Positions 8,862 through 19,282 are shown, counted from the first letter of the stretch. The stretch: 64,000 nucleotides of DNA from Candidatus Enterococcus myersii (GCF_017316025.1 NZ_JAFLVT010000001.1:200301-264300); one strand, 5' to 3'. Numbers and translations are program-made. The notes: a model not told the origin generated them from the sequence alone.

Positions 8862-9667
8862 TGAAAATTTTACAACTCTCTGATTTACATTACCGTAGTC
8901 ATTATTTGCCAGCTACCACAGGTTATCAAGCAATGTTGACAAAAATGGAGAATCCCTTGACCTATTTAGATCGTGCGATTGAAAAGGCCAAAGAAATGAC
9001 AGCTATTGATTTAGTCTTGCTTACTGGCGATTTAACCGAAGATGGTCAAATTGCTGATTATCGCTTTTTGCACGAGTATTTTACCAAAAAGTTTCCTGAT
9101 ACACCTGTTATGGTCACATTAGGTAACCATGATATCAAAGAAAATTTTTATCAAGGGTGGCTAAAAAACGCGCCTTCTTCAAACTACTATAATTTCGTTT
9201 CTGAATTTGATCCGTTTTATTTAGTGTCATTTGATACTTCTGTTTATGGTAATGCAGACGGGACAATTGATAAAGCTCAGTTAAATTGGTTAGAAGAAGT
9301 TCTTTCAGCGCACCAAGACAAGCCCGTTTTATTTATGACTCATCACCATTTAATTGCAGAACAATATGCAACGTTAAATTTACCCCAGTCTGATCAATTG
9401 TGGCAAATTTTAAAACGTTACACTATTTTAGCTGTTTTAAATGGCCATACGCATTACCATTATCACAAAACTGTCGGTCAAATTCCTTACTATACCGCCG
9501 ATGGTCTTTCCTTTTTGGGACAAGATGAAGGCGATGGGATTGTTCGCTTTGTTCAACACGCGGGTTTTAGTCTTTACGAAGTCAAAGCAGGGCAGTTAAA
9601 AGAGACCGCAAGAGAAATTGTAACGAGCGGCAAGTTATTACAAAAAGTCGATATGCGCTCGTGTTAG
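8861..9667 (+). CDS. Calcineurin-like metallophosphoesterase
   Basis: A 268-residue cytosolic hydrolase with the full dinuclear-metal motif set: SDLHYR (Asp8, His10), LLTGDLTEDG, TLGNHD, MTHHHL and NGHTHYH. This order fits the class III cyclic-nucleotide phosphodiesterase (CpdA-like) branch. The start codon overlaps the stop of phnE2, so it belongs to the transporter operon and probably acts on what is imported or on a derived signal. A phosphodiester substrate is attractive given the neighbours but unproven. The operon ends here with a strong terminator. Confidence 0.88.
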   Translation: MKILQLSDLHYRSHYLPATTGYQAMLTKMENPLTYLDRAIEKAKEMTAIDLVLLTGDLTEDGQIADYRFLHEYFTKKFPDTPVMVTLGNHDIKENFYQGWLKNAPSSNYYNFVSEFDPFYLVSFDTSVYGNADGTIDKAQLNWLEEVLSAHQDKPVLFMTHHHLIAEQYATLNLPQSDQLWQILKRYTILAVLNGHTHYHYHKTVGQIPYYTADGLSFLGQDEGDGIVRFVQHAGFSLYEVKAGQLKETAREIVTSGKLLQKVDMRSC

Positions 9668-9673
9668 GTCAAT

Positions 9674-9710
9674 AAAAAAGGTGTGACATAAAATTGTCAC
9701 ACCTTTTTTT
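9674..9710 (+). terminator. Terminator of the phn operon
   Basis: The inverted repeat AAGGTGTGAC / GTCACACCTT is flanked by A- and T-runs and lies a few bases after the phosphoesterase stop codon. It may also serve the converging gatD transcript. Confidence 0.92.
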
Positions 9711-9775
9711 GCGCATAAACAGCGTTTATTATAAGTAACGGAACACTCTGGTTGTGGCCTCATTTTTTGTTTGTA

Positions 9776-10468
9776 TTAAGCAATTTCTGCTAATGAGGGG
9801 ACAGTGATCGCACCGTATTTTTTTTCTAAAGCTGTTTTTAATAAGCGGTAAGCCAGTTTTTCATTGCGAGCTAGGATAGGGCCGTGGAAATAAGAACCGT
9901 AAACATTGCGGTAGATGACACCTTCTGTTTGATCTTCGCCGTTATTGCCTTTTCCTTCAACGATTTTGCCTAAAGGTTTTTCTCCAGCGCCTAAAAAAGT
10001 CCGTCCGTTGTGGTTTTCAAAGCCGTAGTAAGTTTCATCGAATTCTTCATTGTGAATGACAATGTCGCCAATAAAACGATTATTTTCCTGACTTAACGTG
10101 TAGTGATCTAACGCGCCGATTCCTTTGATTTTTTCGCCATTAGCTCCCATGTAATAATGGCCCAATAATTGATAGCCACCACAAATAGCTAACATGATAC
10201 CATCATTTTCGATGTAATCTGTTAAATCTGCTTTTTTATTTTGAATATCTTCAGAGACAATTAACTGTTCAAAATCTTGTCCGCCGCCAAAAAAGACGAG
10301 ATCGTATTTGGCAGGATCAAATTTTTCGTGGATACTAACAATCTCTGTGTCCAATTGAATACCCATTTTTTTTGCTAAATATTGTAACACCAATAAGTTG
10401 CCGTTGTCGCCGTAAGTGTTCAACAGGTTGCCGTATAGATGGGCCAATGTTAATTCATAATCAGCCAC
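9776..10468 (-). CDS. gatD: Lipid II isoglutaminyl synthase, glutaminase subunit GatD
   Basis: A 230-residue class I glutamine amidotransferase (CobB/CobQ-like). It frees ammonia from glutamine so that MurT can amidate D-Glu in lipid II to D-isoglutamine. The nucleophile is Cys96 in ICGGYQLLG and the catalytic His is His195 in SYFHGP. The start overlaps the end of murT by 8 bp, as in other Firmicutes where the pair forms one operon and one complex. The enzyme acts on the inner face of the membrane. The modification is needed for efficient cross-linking and affects beta-lactam and lysozyme sensitivity in relatives. Confidence 0.94.
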   Translation of the reverse strand: MADYELTLAHLYGNLLNTYGDNGNLLVLQYLAKKMGIQLDTEIVSIHEKFDPAKYDLVFFGGGQDFEQLIVSEDIQNKKADLTDYIENDGIMLAICGGYQLLGHYYMGANGEKIKGIGALDHYTLSQENNRFIGDIVIHNEEFDETYYGFENHNGRTFLGAGEKPLGKIVEGKGNNGEDQTEGVIYRNVYGSYFHGPILARNEKLAYRLLKTALEKKYGAITVPSLAEIA

Positions 10469-11813
10469 GATCCATTCCTCCTTTAATGTAACCTTTTTCT
10501 GCTAATTTTTTTCGTAATTGTAACACTGCAGTGTAGGTTGCCAAAATATAAACATTTTCTGTTGGTAATTTCTTAATATCTTCAATGACTTCATCTAAGT
10601 CTTTGGTTTCGGTTAATTTATCTTCTTGAATACCCGCCACTTTTAAGCGTAATGCCATATCTTTGTGGCGCTCGCCGCCGGCAATGACTGCTGGAATATC
10701 CATTTGGGCAAAGGCTTCATGATTACCATCCCAAATCCAGCTGACATCAATTCCGTCTGCATAATTGGCGTTTAATAAGGCCACAAGGGAAAAAGAGTAA
10801 GGTGAAAGACCAATCATATCAATGACTTGATTTAGACCAACGGGATTTTTTACTAATACTAAGGTACATTTCTTGCCGTCGATTTCAATTATTTCTTGGC
10901 GGCCAAAAACTTTTTCATCATAACCAAGACCAGCTTTGATTTTTTCTGCTGGAACATCGTAATATTCTGCTACAGCAGTTGCTGCTAAAGCATTATAGAC
11001 ATTGTACATTCCACCAACTTCGATACCGTATTCATGTCCATCGATGATAAAATCCGCTGAAGTATTATCCATGGCTAACATTTTAGTCAATTTGTAATCC
11101 AATTTTGGTCGATGAAAACCACAATTAGGACAATAATATTTACCTAAGTTAGCATAGGTAATCATTTTGTAATGCAAAATGTGGTGACATTGCGGACACA
11201 AGACACCATCGGTATTATAGTGGGCCATTTGTTCTTTATCAGGTAAGTGATCAAAGCCGTAATATTTACGGGGATTGACGGTATCCACAGAATTAAAAAT
11301 CGGTGAATCGCCATTGCACAAAATCGGCGCATTCGGTGATTTTTCAGCTCCTTCGACAATCAGACGATAAGTCGTATAAATTTCCCCATAACGGTCCATT
11401 TGGTCGCGGAAGATATTCGTGAAAACAAATAATTCTGGCTTGATATAAGCGGTTACCTTACTAAGACTGGCTTCATCGATTTCTAGGACAGCAAAGTTTT
11501 TTTGATTTTTCTTTGGCTTGGCAGATAAAAAGGTTGAAACAATCCCTTGTACCATGTTGGCACCTGTCGGGTTGGTCAACACCTCATCAAATTGTTGTTT
11601 TAAAATATTAACAGTTAAAGCAGTCGTAAGTGTTTTACCGTTTGTCCCGGTCACGACTACCACTTCGTAAAGATCAGAATAGTGATCTAAAACATTGGGA
11701 TCAATTTTTAGGGCCAATTGTCCTGGATAGCTGGAACCACCTTTGAAAAAGGTTTTTAAAACCCATTGGGCACTTTTACCGGCAAATATCGCCAAGTGAC
11801 TACGTAAGCTCAT
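10461..11813 (-). CDS. murT: Lipid II isoglutaminyl synthase, ligase subunit MurT
   Basis: A 450-residue Mur-ligase-like ATPase. The P-loop is GTNGKT (residues 56-61), the middle domain carries a Cys4 zinc ribbon (Cys206, Cys209, Cys228, Cys231) that is diagnostic of MurT, and the C-terminal DUF1727-type domain follows with [10 protein letters not shown]. With GatD it amidates the glutamate of lipid II. The ATG follows AAAGGAGC by 9 nt. It is first in a two-gene operon. All motifs look intact. Confidence 0.95.
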   Translation of the reverse strand: MSLRSHLAIFAGKSAQWVLKTFFKGGSSYPGQLALKIDPNVLDHYSDLYEVVVVTGTNGKTLTTALTVNILKQQFDEVLTNPTGANMVQGIVSTFLSAKPKKNQKNFAVLEIDEASLSKVTAYIKPELFVFTNIFRDQMDRYGEIYTTYRLIVEGAEKSPNAPILCNGDSPIFNSVDTVNPRKYYGFDHLPDKEQMAHYNTDGVLCPQCHHILHYKMITYANLGKYYCPNCGFHRPKLDYKLTKMLAMDNTSADFIIDGHEYGIEVGGMYNVYNALAATAVAEYYDVPAEKIKAGLGYDEKVFGRQEIIEIDGKKCTLVLVKNPVGLNQVIDMIGLSPYSFSLVALLNANYADGIDVSWIWDGNHEAFAQMDIPAVIAGGERHKDMALRLKVAGIQEDKLTETKDLDEVIEDIKKLPTENVYILATYTAVLQLRKKLAEKGYIKGGMDRG

Positions 11814-12182
11814 AAATTCTGTTGCTCCTTTTAGTTAAACTGACGTTACGTTTTATAAATCCAACTTATCATACCATAGTCTGAATAATTTACGGTAACA
11901 CCTTTGCTTTTTCTTAAATTTTAGTCGCAGATACTGCCGTTATCACAACAACAAAACTAAGTAACGCGTTAAAATCCTGCAAAAATGCAAAAAAGCTTTG
12001 CAAACTCGCTTAGCTTTTAACAATAAGACCCAATAGCTTAGCTTATTGTAGCTGAAGTTTAGTTTGAAAAGCTCGTTATAGGTATTTTTGCGGTAAGTGA
12101 GTTATTCAGGTGAAAATTTTAGACGTTACACGATTTATTTTGACTGCTTCAAGCAGAATGTTTCTAATCGAATTTTTTTACT
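11814..12182. other. Intergenic region between murT and ktrB
   Basis: About 370 nt of AT-rich sequence between the murT start and the ktrB stop, both on the minus strand. It should hold the murT promoter and the ktrB terminator, but I cannot assign either with confidence. No ORF is supportable. Confidence 0.4.
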
Positions 12183-13589
12183 TTACCCAATAATGATTTG
12201 TTCAGTCGGGTACTCGTAACCTTGGTCGCGAGTTTCTTTTGGAATAAAGAGTAACAAGGTATACAACATACCAATGCGGCCGATAAACATTAATAAAGCA
12301 ATGACAATTTTTCCTACAACGGATAAGTCAGAGGTTATGCCAAGCGATAAGCCGGTTGTCCCAAAAGCTGAAGTCACTTCGACAATAATGGCGATTAGCG
12401 ATTGTTTTTCAGTGGCGCTTAGCAATAAGACACTAAAAAAGCACATGGCTAAAGAAAGCATAAAAACGACGACTGATTTACGGACATCCGCATCACTTAT
12501 TCGGCGGCCAAAAATATTAATATTATCTTCGCTTTTTAAAAATGAAGTCATGTATAACCCGATAATGGCAATGGTCGTCGTTCGCACACCGCCTCCGACA
12601 GAACTAGGACTACAGCCAATAAACATCAGGAGTGAAAAGATGATTAAAGTTGTCACTTGAAACTCACCTAAGTCGTGAATCTGTAACCCCGCGTTACGGG
12701 TAGTCATGGAGTAAAACATACTATTAATAAAGCGTCCCAATGGATCAATTCCTGCAAATAAGTGATCTCTTTCCAATAAGTAAATAATCAGGGTCCCACC
12801 AACAAACAAAATAACAAAGGCTAACACAGCAATTTTGGTAAAGAGGGAAAAGCGAAAAGGCAGACGTCGTTGCATTTTTTTGCGCCGGTATAAAATCCAC
12901 TCGTAAAAATCCATTAAAACAGGAAAGCCGATCCCGCCAATAAAAATTAAAAACATAATGACGATCAAAAAAGGATAGTCGTTGGCAAAAGGCATAATCG
13001 AATCTCCTGTGACATCAAAACCAGAGTTTGTAACAGCCGAAATGGCTTGATAAAAGCCATAAAACAATGCGTCGCCTAGGGTTTGATAGTAACCTTGCCA
13101 TAAAAAGTAAAAAGCAAACAATAAACCAAAGCTAACTTGAAAAACCAAAATCATGGTAAAGGTAATCCGAATTAACCGGACAATACCACTAAGACGGGGC
13201 TGATTCATATCCGTCATAATCAGCTGTCGTTGTTTAAGCGAAATTTTGCGGCGGGAAATAATAAAGAAGAAAGTTGAAATCATCATAATTCCGAGACCGC
13301 CAATCTGGAATAAAACTTCCAACAATATGACGCCATTTTCATTAAAAACGTGATTGATATCAAAAGTTGTTAGTCCCGTCACACTGACAGTGCTAATGGC
13401 CATAAAAAACATATCTAAAAAAGGAACGTGGACATTTGGCTGACGAAAAATAGGTAAATAAAAAAGCAGCAATGAAATTAGTGTCATTAATAAATAATAG
13501 CTGACGATAATCTGAATGGAAGAAACATTGCCAGCGATAAAAAAACGTGCTCGGCGCAGTTTTTGCCGCAGCACCCGCATTATACTCAT
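12183..13589 (-). CDS. ktrB: Potassium uptake channel subunit KtrB (TrkH/KtrB family)
   Basis: A 468-residue membrane protein for Na+- or proton-linked K+ uptake. The four pore-loop repeats can be seen around VTGLTTFDI, TNSGFDVTGD, TRNAGLQIHD and GTTGLSLGI, each with the conserved filter Gly; many hydrophobic helices surround them. The N-terminus is basic and cytosolic. The ATG has AAAGGAG 6 nt upstream. The cytosolic gating ring KtrA is not adjacent and must lie elsewhere. KtrB is usually about 450 residues, so this is full length. Confidence 0.92.
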   Translation of the reverse strand: MSIMRVLRQKLRRARFFIAGNVSSIQIIVSYYLLMTLISLLLFYLPIFRQPNVHVPFLDMFFMAISTVSVTGLTTFDINHVFNENGVILLEVLFQIGGLGIMMISTFFFIISRRKISLKQRQLIMTDMNQPRLSGIVRLIRITFTMILVFQVSFGLLFAFYFLWQGYYQTLGDALFYGFYQAISAVTNSGFDVTGDSIMPFANDYPFLIVIMFLIFIGGIGFPVLMDFYEWILYRRKKMQRRLPFRFSLFTKIAVLAFVILFVGGTLIIYLLERDHLFAGIDPLGRFINSMFYSMTTRNAGLQIHDLGEFQVTTLIIFSLLMFIGCSPSSVGGGVRTTTIAIIGLYMTSFLKSEDNINIFGRRISDADVRKSVVVFMLSLAMCFFSVLLLSATEKQSLIAIIVEVTSAFGTTGLSLGITSDLSVVGKIVIALLMFIGRIGMLYTLLLFIPKETRDQGYEYPTEQIIIG

Positions 13590-13850
13590 AAAAAACTCCT
13601 TTGGATAAATAATTAAGCTCGTCTTAAGTATAGCAGAGAAGCAGAAAATTGGGGGCAGGAACCTTTATTTCTCCACCGTAATCAAAAAATTGAAATTATC
13701 TTGTGGAAATTTAAAACGCATCGTTAGAAAAAAGGTATGAATTTACCAAATTCTTGTCATAAATTATTCACATTTTCTGGCTATTATATATACATACCAA
13801 CAAAACAACCCAAACCCAACAAACTTTTCTTTTCATTTTCTTACTCCCTG

Positions 13851-13884
13851 AAAAACCATCGTCCCTTGTGGCGGTGGTTTTTTG
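13851..13884 (+). terminator. Terminator-like hairpin upstream of tdk
   Basis: AAAAACCATCG and CGGTGGTTTTT can pair around a short loop, followed by T residues. It sits about 70 nt before the tdk promoter. No gene lies before it on the plus strand. It could end a short RNA starting near 13780-13800, whose body would be an unusual A/C-rich stretch, or act as an attenuator. Confidence 0.55.
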
Positions 13885-13931
13885 TTTGTCACAGGCAAAA
13901 TTTTCAATCCTGTAAGACGCAAAATTCCTAC

Positions 13932-13960
13932 TGTAAAAAGCTGTCCTTTTCCGCTATAAT
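13932..13960 (+). promoter_or_regulatory. Predicted promoter of tdk-prfA-prmC
   Basis: TGTAAA and TATAAT boxes are 17 bp apart, 31 nt before the tdk start codon. The -10 is perfect and the -35 weak. Confidence 0.55.
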
Positions 13961-13990
13961 ATCAAAGAGTGAAGCGGAGGAATTTGTGAA

Positions 13991-14560
13991 ATGGCACAAT
14001 TATTTTTTAAATATGGCGCAATGAACAGTGGGAAAACTATTGAGATTTTAAAAGTTGCCCATAATTATGAAGAACAAGACAAGCCTGTTGTCATCATGAC
14101 GAGTGGTTTAGATACCCGCTCTGGTGTTGGGCGGGTTTCAAGTCGAATCGGTTTGCAAAGAGATGCACTGCCGATTTTTACTGAGACAAATGTTTTTGAA
14201 ACAATTACGAATTTAGATTTTAAGCCTTACTGTGTGTTAATTGATGAAGCACAATTTTTGCAAAAACAGCATGTTTTGGACTTTACTAGAATTGTGGATG
14301 AATTGAATATCCCTGTGATGGCCTTTGGCTTAAAAAATGATTTTCGCAACGAATTGTTTGAAGGGTCAAAATACTTATTGTTATATGCTGACAAAATTGA
14401 AGAGATGAAAACAATTTGTTGGTTCTGTCATAAAAAAGCGATTATGAATCTTCATTATATTGACGATAAACCTGTTTATGAAGGGGACCAAGTTCAGATT
14501 GGCGGCAATGAAGCGTATTATCCAGTCTGCCGTCACCATTATTTCCATCCAGAAATTTGA
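13991..14560 (+). CDS. tdk: Thymidine kinase
   Basis: A 189-residue type II thymidine kinase that phosphorylates thymidine in the salvage pathway. It has the P-loop GAMNSGKT (residues 9-16), the Walker B-like VLIDEAQFL and a zinc site built from CWFC and a C-terminal CRHHY. The length matches the tetrameric bacterial enzyme. The ATG follows GCGGAGG. The tdk-prfA order is common in Firmicutes, and prfA begins 79 nt later. Confidence 0.95.
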   Translation: MAQLFFKYGAMNSGKTIEILKVAHNYEEQDKPVVIMTSGLDTRSGVGRVSSRIGLQRDALPIFTETNVFETITNLDFKPYCVLIDEAQFLQKQHVLDFTRIVDELNIPVMAFGLKNDFRNELFEGSKYLLLYADKIEEMKTICWFCHKKAIMNLHYIDDKPVYEGDQVQIGGNEAYYPVCRHHYFHPEI

Positions 14561-14639
14561 GTCAGTAACCAGTAAAATGTAGCTTTTAAGAGAAGTTATC
14601 GGTAAGACATCTATTTGAAAATAAAGGAGTAAAATAATT

Positions 14640-15713
14640 ATGTATGATCAGCTGCAGGCGATTGAAGATCGTTATGAAGAATTGGGCGAGCTGCTAAGTG
14701 ATCCAGATGTAATCAGTGATACGCAGCGCTTTATGGAGCTTTCTAAAGAAGAAGCTAACACGAGAGAAACGGTGGAAGTTTACCGTCGTTACAAGCAAGT
14801 TGTTGATGGTATTAAAGATGCCGAAGAATTATTAAGCGAAAACTTAGACGATGAAATGGCAGAAATGGCCAAAGAAGAGCTAAGTGATTTGAAAAAAGAA
14901 AAAGAAGTTTTAGAAGAACGGATCAAAATTTTATTGTTACCTAAAGATCCTAATGACGATAAAAATATTATCATGGAAATTCGCGGTGCCGCAGGCGGTG
15001 ATGAAGCGGCACTTTTTGCGGGCGATTTATTTAATATGTATCAAAAATACGCTGAAACACAAGGCTGGAGAGTCGAAGTGATGGATGCCAATATTACCGG
15101 TATTGGCGGTTACAAAGAAGTGATTATGATGATCACTGGCGATAACGTTTATTCCAAACTGAAATATGAAAGTGGTGCGCATCGGGTGCAACGTGTCCCT
15201 TCAACAGAATCACAAGGGCGTATTCACACTTCCACTGCGACTGTTGTCGTAATGCCAGAAGCAGAAGAAGTTGAAATTGATATTGCTGATAAAGACATTC
15301 GGACAGACATTTATCATGCGTCTGGTGCTGGTGGACAGCACGTTAATAAAACGGCTTCTGCTGTACGTTTGACGCACATTCCAACCGGGATTGTCGTGGC
15401 GATGCAAGACGAGCGCTCACAATTAAAAAACCGGGAAAAAGCAATGAAAGTATTACGGGCTAGAGTGTATGATCAAATTTCTCACGAAGCGCAAAGTGAA
15501 TACGATGCCACGCGTAAATCTGCGGTAGGAACTGGGGATCGTTCTGAACGGATTCGGACGTATAATTTCCCTCAAAACCGGGTAACAGATCACCGCATTG
15601 GTTTAACGATTCAAAAATTGGATCAAATTTTAGCTGGTAAATTAGATGAAATTATCGATGCCTTAATCATGTACGATCAAACATCGAAATTAGAAGAGAT
15701 GCAAAATGGCTAA
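14640..15713 (+). CDS. prfA: Peptide chain release factor 1
   Basis: A 357-residue class I release factor that reads UAA and UAG and triggers peptide release. The GGQ motif is at residues 231-233 in [10 protein letters not shown]; the decoding domain sits in the middle ([14 protein letters not shown]). There is no in-frame UGA frameshift, unlike prfB. The gene overlaps prmC, which methylates its GGQ glutamine, by 8 bp. The ribosome site is AAAGGAG. Confidence 0.96.
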   Translation: MYDQLQAIEDRYEELGELLSDPDVISDTQRFMELSKEEANTRETVEVYRRYKQVVDGIKDAEELLSENLDDEMAEMAKEELSDLKKEKEVLEERIKILLLPKDPNDDKNIIMEIRGAAGGDEAALFAGDLFNMYQKYAETQGWRVEVMDANITGIGGYKEVIMMITGDNVYSKLKYESGAHRVQRVPSTESQGRIHTSTATVVVMPEAEEVEIDIADKDIRTDIYHASGAGGQHVNKTASAVRLTHIPTGIVVAMQDERSQLKNREKAMKVLRARVYDQISHEAQSEYDATRKSAVGTGDRSERIRTYNFPQNRVTDHRIGLTIQKLDQILAGKLDEIIDALIMYDQTSKLEEMQNG

Positions 15714-16539
15714 GACGTATCGAGAAGCTCTGTTAAGAGCTTCTTCTTTTTTAAAAGCAGCTGGTAAAGAAGCCTACAGTATTGAATTTGTTTTTTTAGC
15801 GCGTAAGGGTTGGGATAAGACTCAGTGGCTGTTAAACATGAATGAAAGTATCTCTAAAGTAGATGAAAAACAAATTGAAGTAGATGTAGCTGCATTATTG
15901 CAAAATCAGCCACCGCAATATTTGTTAGGCTATGAATATTTTTATGGACACAAATTTAAAGTAAATGAAGCAACATTAATCCCCCGACCAGAGACCGAAG
16001 AATTAGTCGATTGGTGTTTGCAAAAAAATCAAGCAACGACGATGAAAAAAGTGGTAGACGTTGGAACCGGTACCGGTGCGATCGGCATTTCTTTAAAGTT
16101 GGCTAGAGCAAATTGGCAAGTTAGTGCAGTGGATATTGTGCCAGAAACATTAGCGGTGGCACAAGATAATGCCAAAGCCTTAGGAGCAAAAATTAATTTT
16201 ATTTTAGGCGATACTTTATCTTGGGCAAAAGAAGAGTATGATATTATTATCAGCAATCCGCCTTACATTGGTGCCAGTGAGTGGGAGTTGATGGATGAGA
16301 GTGTGCGGGAATTTGAACCTAAAACAGCGTTATTTGCCGCAGATAATGGTTTAGCGCTTTATCGCAAGCTGGCAAGCCAAGCGCAAAAAGTTCTAGCAGC
16401 TAATGGCCAAATTTTTTTGGAAATTGGTTTTGCACAAGGTCAGGCTGTCACAGAAATTTTTCAAAGCGCTTTTCCCGATAAAAAAGTTATCGTAAAAAAA
16501 GATTTAAGTGGCAATGAGCGAATGGTCTATGTGTATTAA
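15706..16539 (+). CDS. prmC: Peptide chain release factor N5-glutamine methyltransferase
   Basis: A 277-residue SAM-dependent methyltransferase that modifies the GGQ glutamine of release factors. It has an N-terminal helical domain, the SAM site [15 protein letters not shown] and the substrate motif NPPY at residues 184-187. It is translationally coupled to prfA by an 8-bp overlap. Length and order match the family. Confidence 0.95.
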   Translation: MAKTYREALLRASSFLKAAGKEAYSIEFVFLARKGWDKTQWLLNMNESISKVDEKQIEVDVAALLQNQPPQYLLGYEYFYGHKFKVNEATLIPRPETEELVDWCLQKNQATTMKKVVDVGTGTGAIGISLKLARANWQVSAVDIVPETLAVAQDNAKALGAKINFILGDTLSWAKEEYDIIISNPPYIGASEWELMDESVREFEPKTALFAADNGLALYRKLASQAQKVLAANGQIFLEIGFAQGQAVTEIFQSAFPDKKVIVKKDLSGNERMVYVY

Positions 16540-16553
16540 TTATTACGCAAACT

Positions 16554-16736
16554 TGTGGAAAAAAATTTTTTCAAATTGTTTCACGATTAAAAAACATAGC
16601 TAGCAGAACTGTTTCACAAAATAAAAGTTATGAACAGACTTTTGCACACTTGACAAATCACTTATCCACAAAAAGTGGATAAGTTTATTGAAATTGTTGA
16701 AAACTCGCCTATTCTGTGAAAAAAGGATGTGGATAA
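16554..16736 (+). promoter_or_regulatory. DnaA-box cluster upstream of ywlC
   Basis: Two perfect DnaA boxes (TTATCCACA at 16662-16670; TGTGGATAA at 16728-16736) and two with one mismatch (TGTGGAAAA at 16554-16562; AGTGGATAA at 16674-16682) fall within about 180 nt. The middle pair forms a 9-bp inverted repeat around AAAAA. The last box is only a few bases before the ywlC start. From memory, B. subtilis also has a DnaA-binding cluster at ywlC, so this may be a conserved DnaA target. Confidence 0.7.
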
Positions 16737-16739
16737 AGA

Positions 16740-17771
16740 TTGGAAACGAAGGTATACCAAACCGATCAATTACAAGCAGCGGCAGAAAAATTAAAAAAAG
16801 GAGAGCTAATCGCTTTTCCGACTGAAACAGTCTATGGACTAGGTGCTAATGCACTTTTACCTGCGGCTGTCAAGCAGGTTTTTGCAGTTAAAGGACGTCC
16901 TAGCGATAACCCGCTGATTGTCACCGTGGCAGATTTTGCAATGGTGAAAGATTATGTGGATAACTTTCATCCGTTAACGCAAAAAATTGTCGAAACTTAT
17001 TGGCCAGGACCGCTAACGTTAATTTTTACCATCAAAAAAGATAGTTTACCTGCTGTTGTTACAGGTGGTTTATCCACAGCAGCTTTTCGTATGCCAGCGA
17101 ATAAAAAAACACGGGAATTAATTGCGTTAGCAGGCGTTCCGCTAGTAGGTCCAAGTGCTAATACCTCAGGTAAACCAAGTCCAACGACAAGTGAGCATGT
17201 GTATCATGACCTAAAAGGAAAAATCGCCGGAATTGTCGACGATGGTGCTGCTCAAATTGGTTTAGAATCAACGGTCTTAGATTTAAGTGATCACACAAAA
17301 GCACCCGTCATTTTACGACCTGGTGCTATTACACAAGAAGAATTAACCCAGACATTAGGCGTAGCTGTTACACTAGACAAGCATTTAGTCAGTGAAAGTG
17401 AAGCACCAAAAGCTCCAGGTATGAAATATAAGCATTATGCGCCAGATACGAAAGTTTTATTAGTAAAAAATGGCGACTGGGAAAAAGCAAAGGCCTGGGT
17501 GAAGGAGAATCATTTGCGAGCTGGAGTTTTAGCCGGTCCAAGTATCTCAGAAGAAATGCGCTATGATACGGCTTGTGTATTTATGTATAGTCAAGATACG
17601 CCAAAATCAGCGGCAAAGGGGCTTTTTGCCGGTTTGCGGGCGTTGGATGATAAGGCTTTGGACTTAGATGTTATTTTGGCTGAAGTTTATCCTGAAGAAG
17701 GCATTGGTGCCGCCTATATGAATCGATTGAAAAAATCAGCGAATCAACAATATTTTAGTGCTGAAAAATAG
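16740..17771 (+). CDS. ywlC: Threonylcarbamoyl-AMP synthase (Sua5/YwlC)
   Basis: A 343-residue enzyme that makes L-threonylcarbamoyl-AMP from threonine, bicarbonate and ATP, for the t6A37 base of ANN-decoding tRNAs. The N-terminal YrdC domain shows GELIAFPTETVYGLGANA, VKGRPSDNPLIV and GPSANTSGKPSPT; a C-terminal Sua5 domain follows the linker APKAPGMKYKHYAP. The start is TTG at 16740, downstream of AAAGGA with rather long spacing. DnaA boxes precede it closely. The prfA-prmC-ywlC-glyA order is standard in Firmicutes. Confidence 0.94.
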   Translation: METKVYQTDQLQAAAEKLKKGELIAFPTETVYGLGANALLPAAVKQVFAVKGRPSDNPLIVTVADFAMVKDYVDNFHPLTQKIVETYWPGPLTLIFTIKKDSLPAVVTGGLSTAAFRMPANKKTRELIALAGVPLVGPSANTSGKPSPTTSEHVYHDLKGKIAGIVDDGAAQIGLESTVLDLSDHTKAPVILRPGAITQEELTQTLGVAVTLDKHLVSESEAPKAPGMKYKHYAPDTKVLLVKNGDWEKAKAWVKENHLRAGVLAGPSISEEMRYDTACVFMYSQDTPKSAAKGLFAGLRALDDKALDLDVILAEVYPEEGIGAAYMNRLKKSANQQYFSAEK

Positions 17772-17776
17772 CGATA

Positions 17777-17817
17777 AAAAATAAGGGGCGAAAGATTTCT
17801 TTTGCGCCTTATTTTTA
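17777..17817 (+). terminator. Terminator after ywlC
   Basis: An inverted repeat (AATAAGGGGCGAAA against TTTTGCGCCTTATT, one base bulged) ends in T residues, just after the ywlC stop. Confidence 0.85.
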
Positions 17818-17903
17818 TGATACAATTTCAATACTAAGTGACTTTTTTTCCTTAGTCTAAATGTTTGATAAAAAAGAGTGTTAATTTAAAAGGAGTGGCT
17901 AAA

Positions 17904-19154
17904 ATGGATTATCGTGAATTTGACCCAGAATTATGGGAAGCTGTGGACAATGAGTTTAATCGTCAGCAAAACAACTTGGAGTTAATTGCTTCAGAAAATA
18001 TCGTTTCACCTGGCGTTTTGGCAGCTCAAGGAAGTGTTTTGACCAATAAATACGCAGAAGGTTATCCTGGGCGACGTTATTACGGTGGGTGTGAATTTGT
18101 TGATATCACCGAAAATTTGGCAATTGATCGGGCCAAAGAACTATTTGGTGCTAAATTTGCGAACGTTCAACCTCATTCTGGTTCACAAGCCAACACTGCT
18201 GCTTATTTAGCCTTGGTTCAACCAGGAGATACAATTTTAGGCATGGATCTTTCTGCTGGTGGGCATTTAACCCACGGCTCAAAAGTTAACTTTAGCGGTA
18301 AAACCTATCACTTTGTCAGCTATGGTGTTGATCCTACAACCGAAGTGATTGATTATAATGTCGTGCGCATCTTGGCGCGTAAACATCAGCCAAAACTTAT
18401 TGTGGCCGGCGCGAGTGCCTACTCACGGACAATTGATTTTGCGAAGTTTAAAGAAATCGCCGATGAAGTTGGCGCAAAATTAATGGTTGATATGGCACAC
18501 ATTGCCGGTCTTATTGCAGCGGGGTTACATCCATCGCCAATTCCTTACGCCGATATTACTACGACAACCACCCATAAAACTTTGCGGGGGCCTCGGGGTG
18601 GAATGATTTTAACCAACGATCCCGATTTAGCCAAAAAAATTAATAGTGCTGTTTTCCCTGGTATTCAAGGTGGACCATTGGAACATGTCATCGCAGCAAA
18701 AGCAGTTGCTTTTAAAGAAGCACTTGATCCAAGTTTTAAAGAGTACAGTCAACAAGTTATCAATAATGCACAAGCTATGGCAAAAGTCTTCAACCAAACA
18801 CCAGAAACGCGGCTTGTTTCAGGGGCAACTGACAACCACTTGTTATTAGTAGACGTACGTGGTTTAGATATTACAGGTAAAATTGCCGAACATGTTTTAG
18901 ATAAAGTGAATATTACGTTAAACAAAAATTCTATTCCTTTTGAATCGCTAAGCCCAATGGAAACTAGTGGTATTCGGATTGGCACACCGGCTTTGACTAG
19001 CCGTGGGTTTAAAGAAGAAGAATGTACCCAAGTAGCACAATTAGTAGTGAATGCGTTGAAAAACCGCGAAGATGAAGCTGAGTTAGCAAAAATCAAAGCA
19101 AGCGTAAAGCGCCTAACAGATCGCTTTCCTATTTACCAAGACTTAGAAAAATAA
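17904..19154 (+). CDS. glyA: Serine hydroxymethyltransferase
   Basis: A 416-residue PLP enzyme that interconverts serine and glycine and loads one-carbon units on tetrahydrofolate. It shows [20 protein letters not shown], the PLP lysine in [14 protein letters not shown] and the C-terminal [14 protein letters not shown] chose ATG at 17904, 9 nt after AAGGAG; an in-frame upstream extension has no ribosome site. Terminators lie on both sides, so it is probably monocistronic. Confidence 0.96.
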   Translation: MDYREFDPELWEAVDNEFNRQQNNLELIASENIVSPGVLAAQGSVLTNKYAEGYPGRRYYGGCEFVDITENLAIDRAKELFGAKFANVQPHSGSQANTAAYLALVQPGDTILGMDLSAGGHLTHGSKVNFSGKTYHFVSYGVDPTTEVIDYNVVRILARKHQPKLIVAGASAYSRTIDFAKFKEIADEVGAKLMVDMAHIAGLIAAGLHPSPIPYADITTTTTHKTLRGPRGGMILTNDPDLAKKINSAVFPGIQGGPLEHVIAAKAVAFKEALDPSFKEYSQQVINNAQAMAKVFNQTPETRLVSGATDNHLLLVDVRGLDITGKIAEHVLDKVNITLNKNSIPFESLSPMETSGIRIGTPALTSRGFKEEECTQVAQLVVNALKNREDEAELAKIKASVKRLTDRFPIYQDLEK

Positions 19155-19165
19155 ATCATTTCGTT

Positions 19166-19199
19166 AAAGTGGCAATCTTTTTGATTGCCGCTTTTTTTG
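19166..19199 (+). terminator. Terminator after glyA
   Basis: The stem AAAGTGGCAATC / GATTGCCGCTTT (one G-T pair) is followed by T7. Confidence 0.9.
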
Positions 19200-19260
19200 T
19201 AAAAGTAAAGCTGATTTTTAACTAGCTTTGGGAAGAAAAATTGCAAATGAAAGTTTATTA

Positions 19261-19282
19261 AAAAATGCAAGACTGCATTTTT
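19261..19282. repeat. Short perfect hairpin upstream of the ABC exporter
   Basis: AAAAATGCA and TGCATTTTT form a 9-bp inverted repeat with a 4-nt loop, about 100 nt before the ABC ATPase. It has no GC-rich stem and could be an operator instead of a terminator. Confidence 0.45.

Noticed and set aside
11938..12070. Possible hairpins in the murT-ktrB gap
   Set aside because: Short AGCTT/AAGCT pairs only; no T-run placed to make a terminator and no clear fold.
13737..14024. A 95-codon frame upstream of and overlapping tdk
   Set aside because: It runs through the terminator hairpin and the tdk promoter, and has no ribosome site or recognisable motif.
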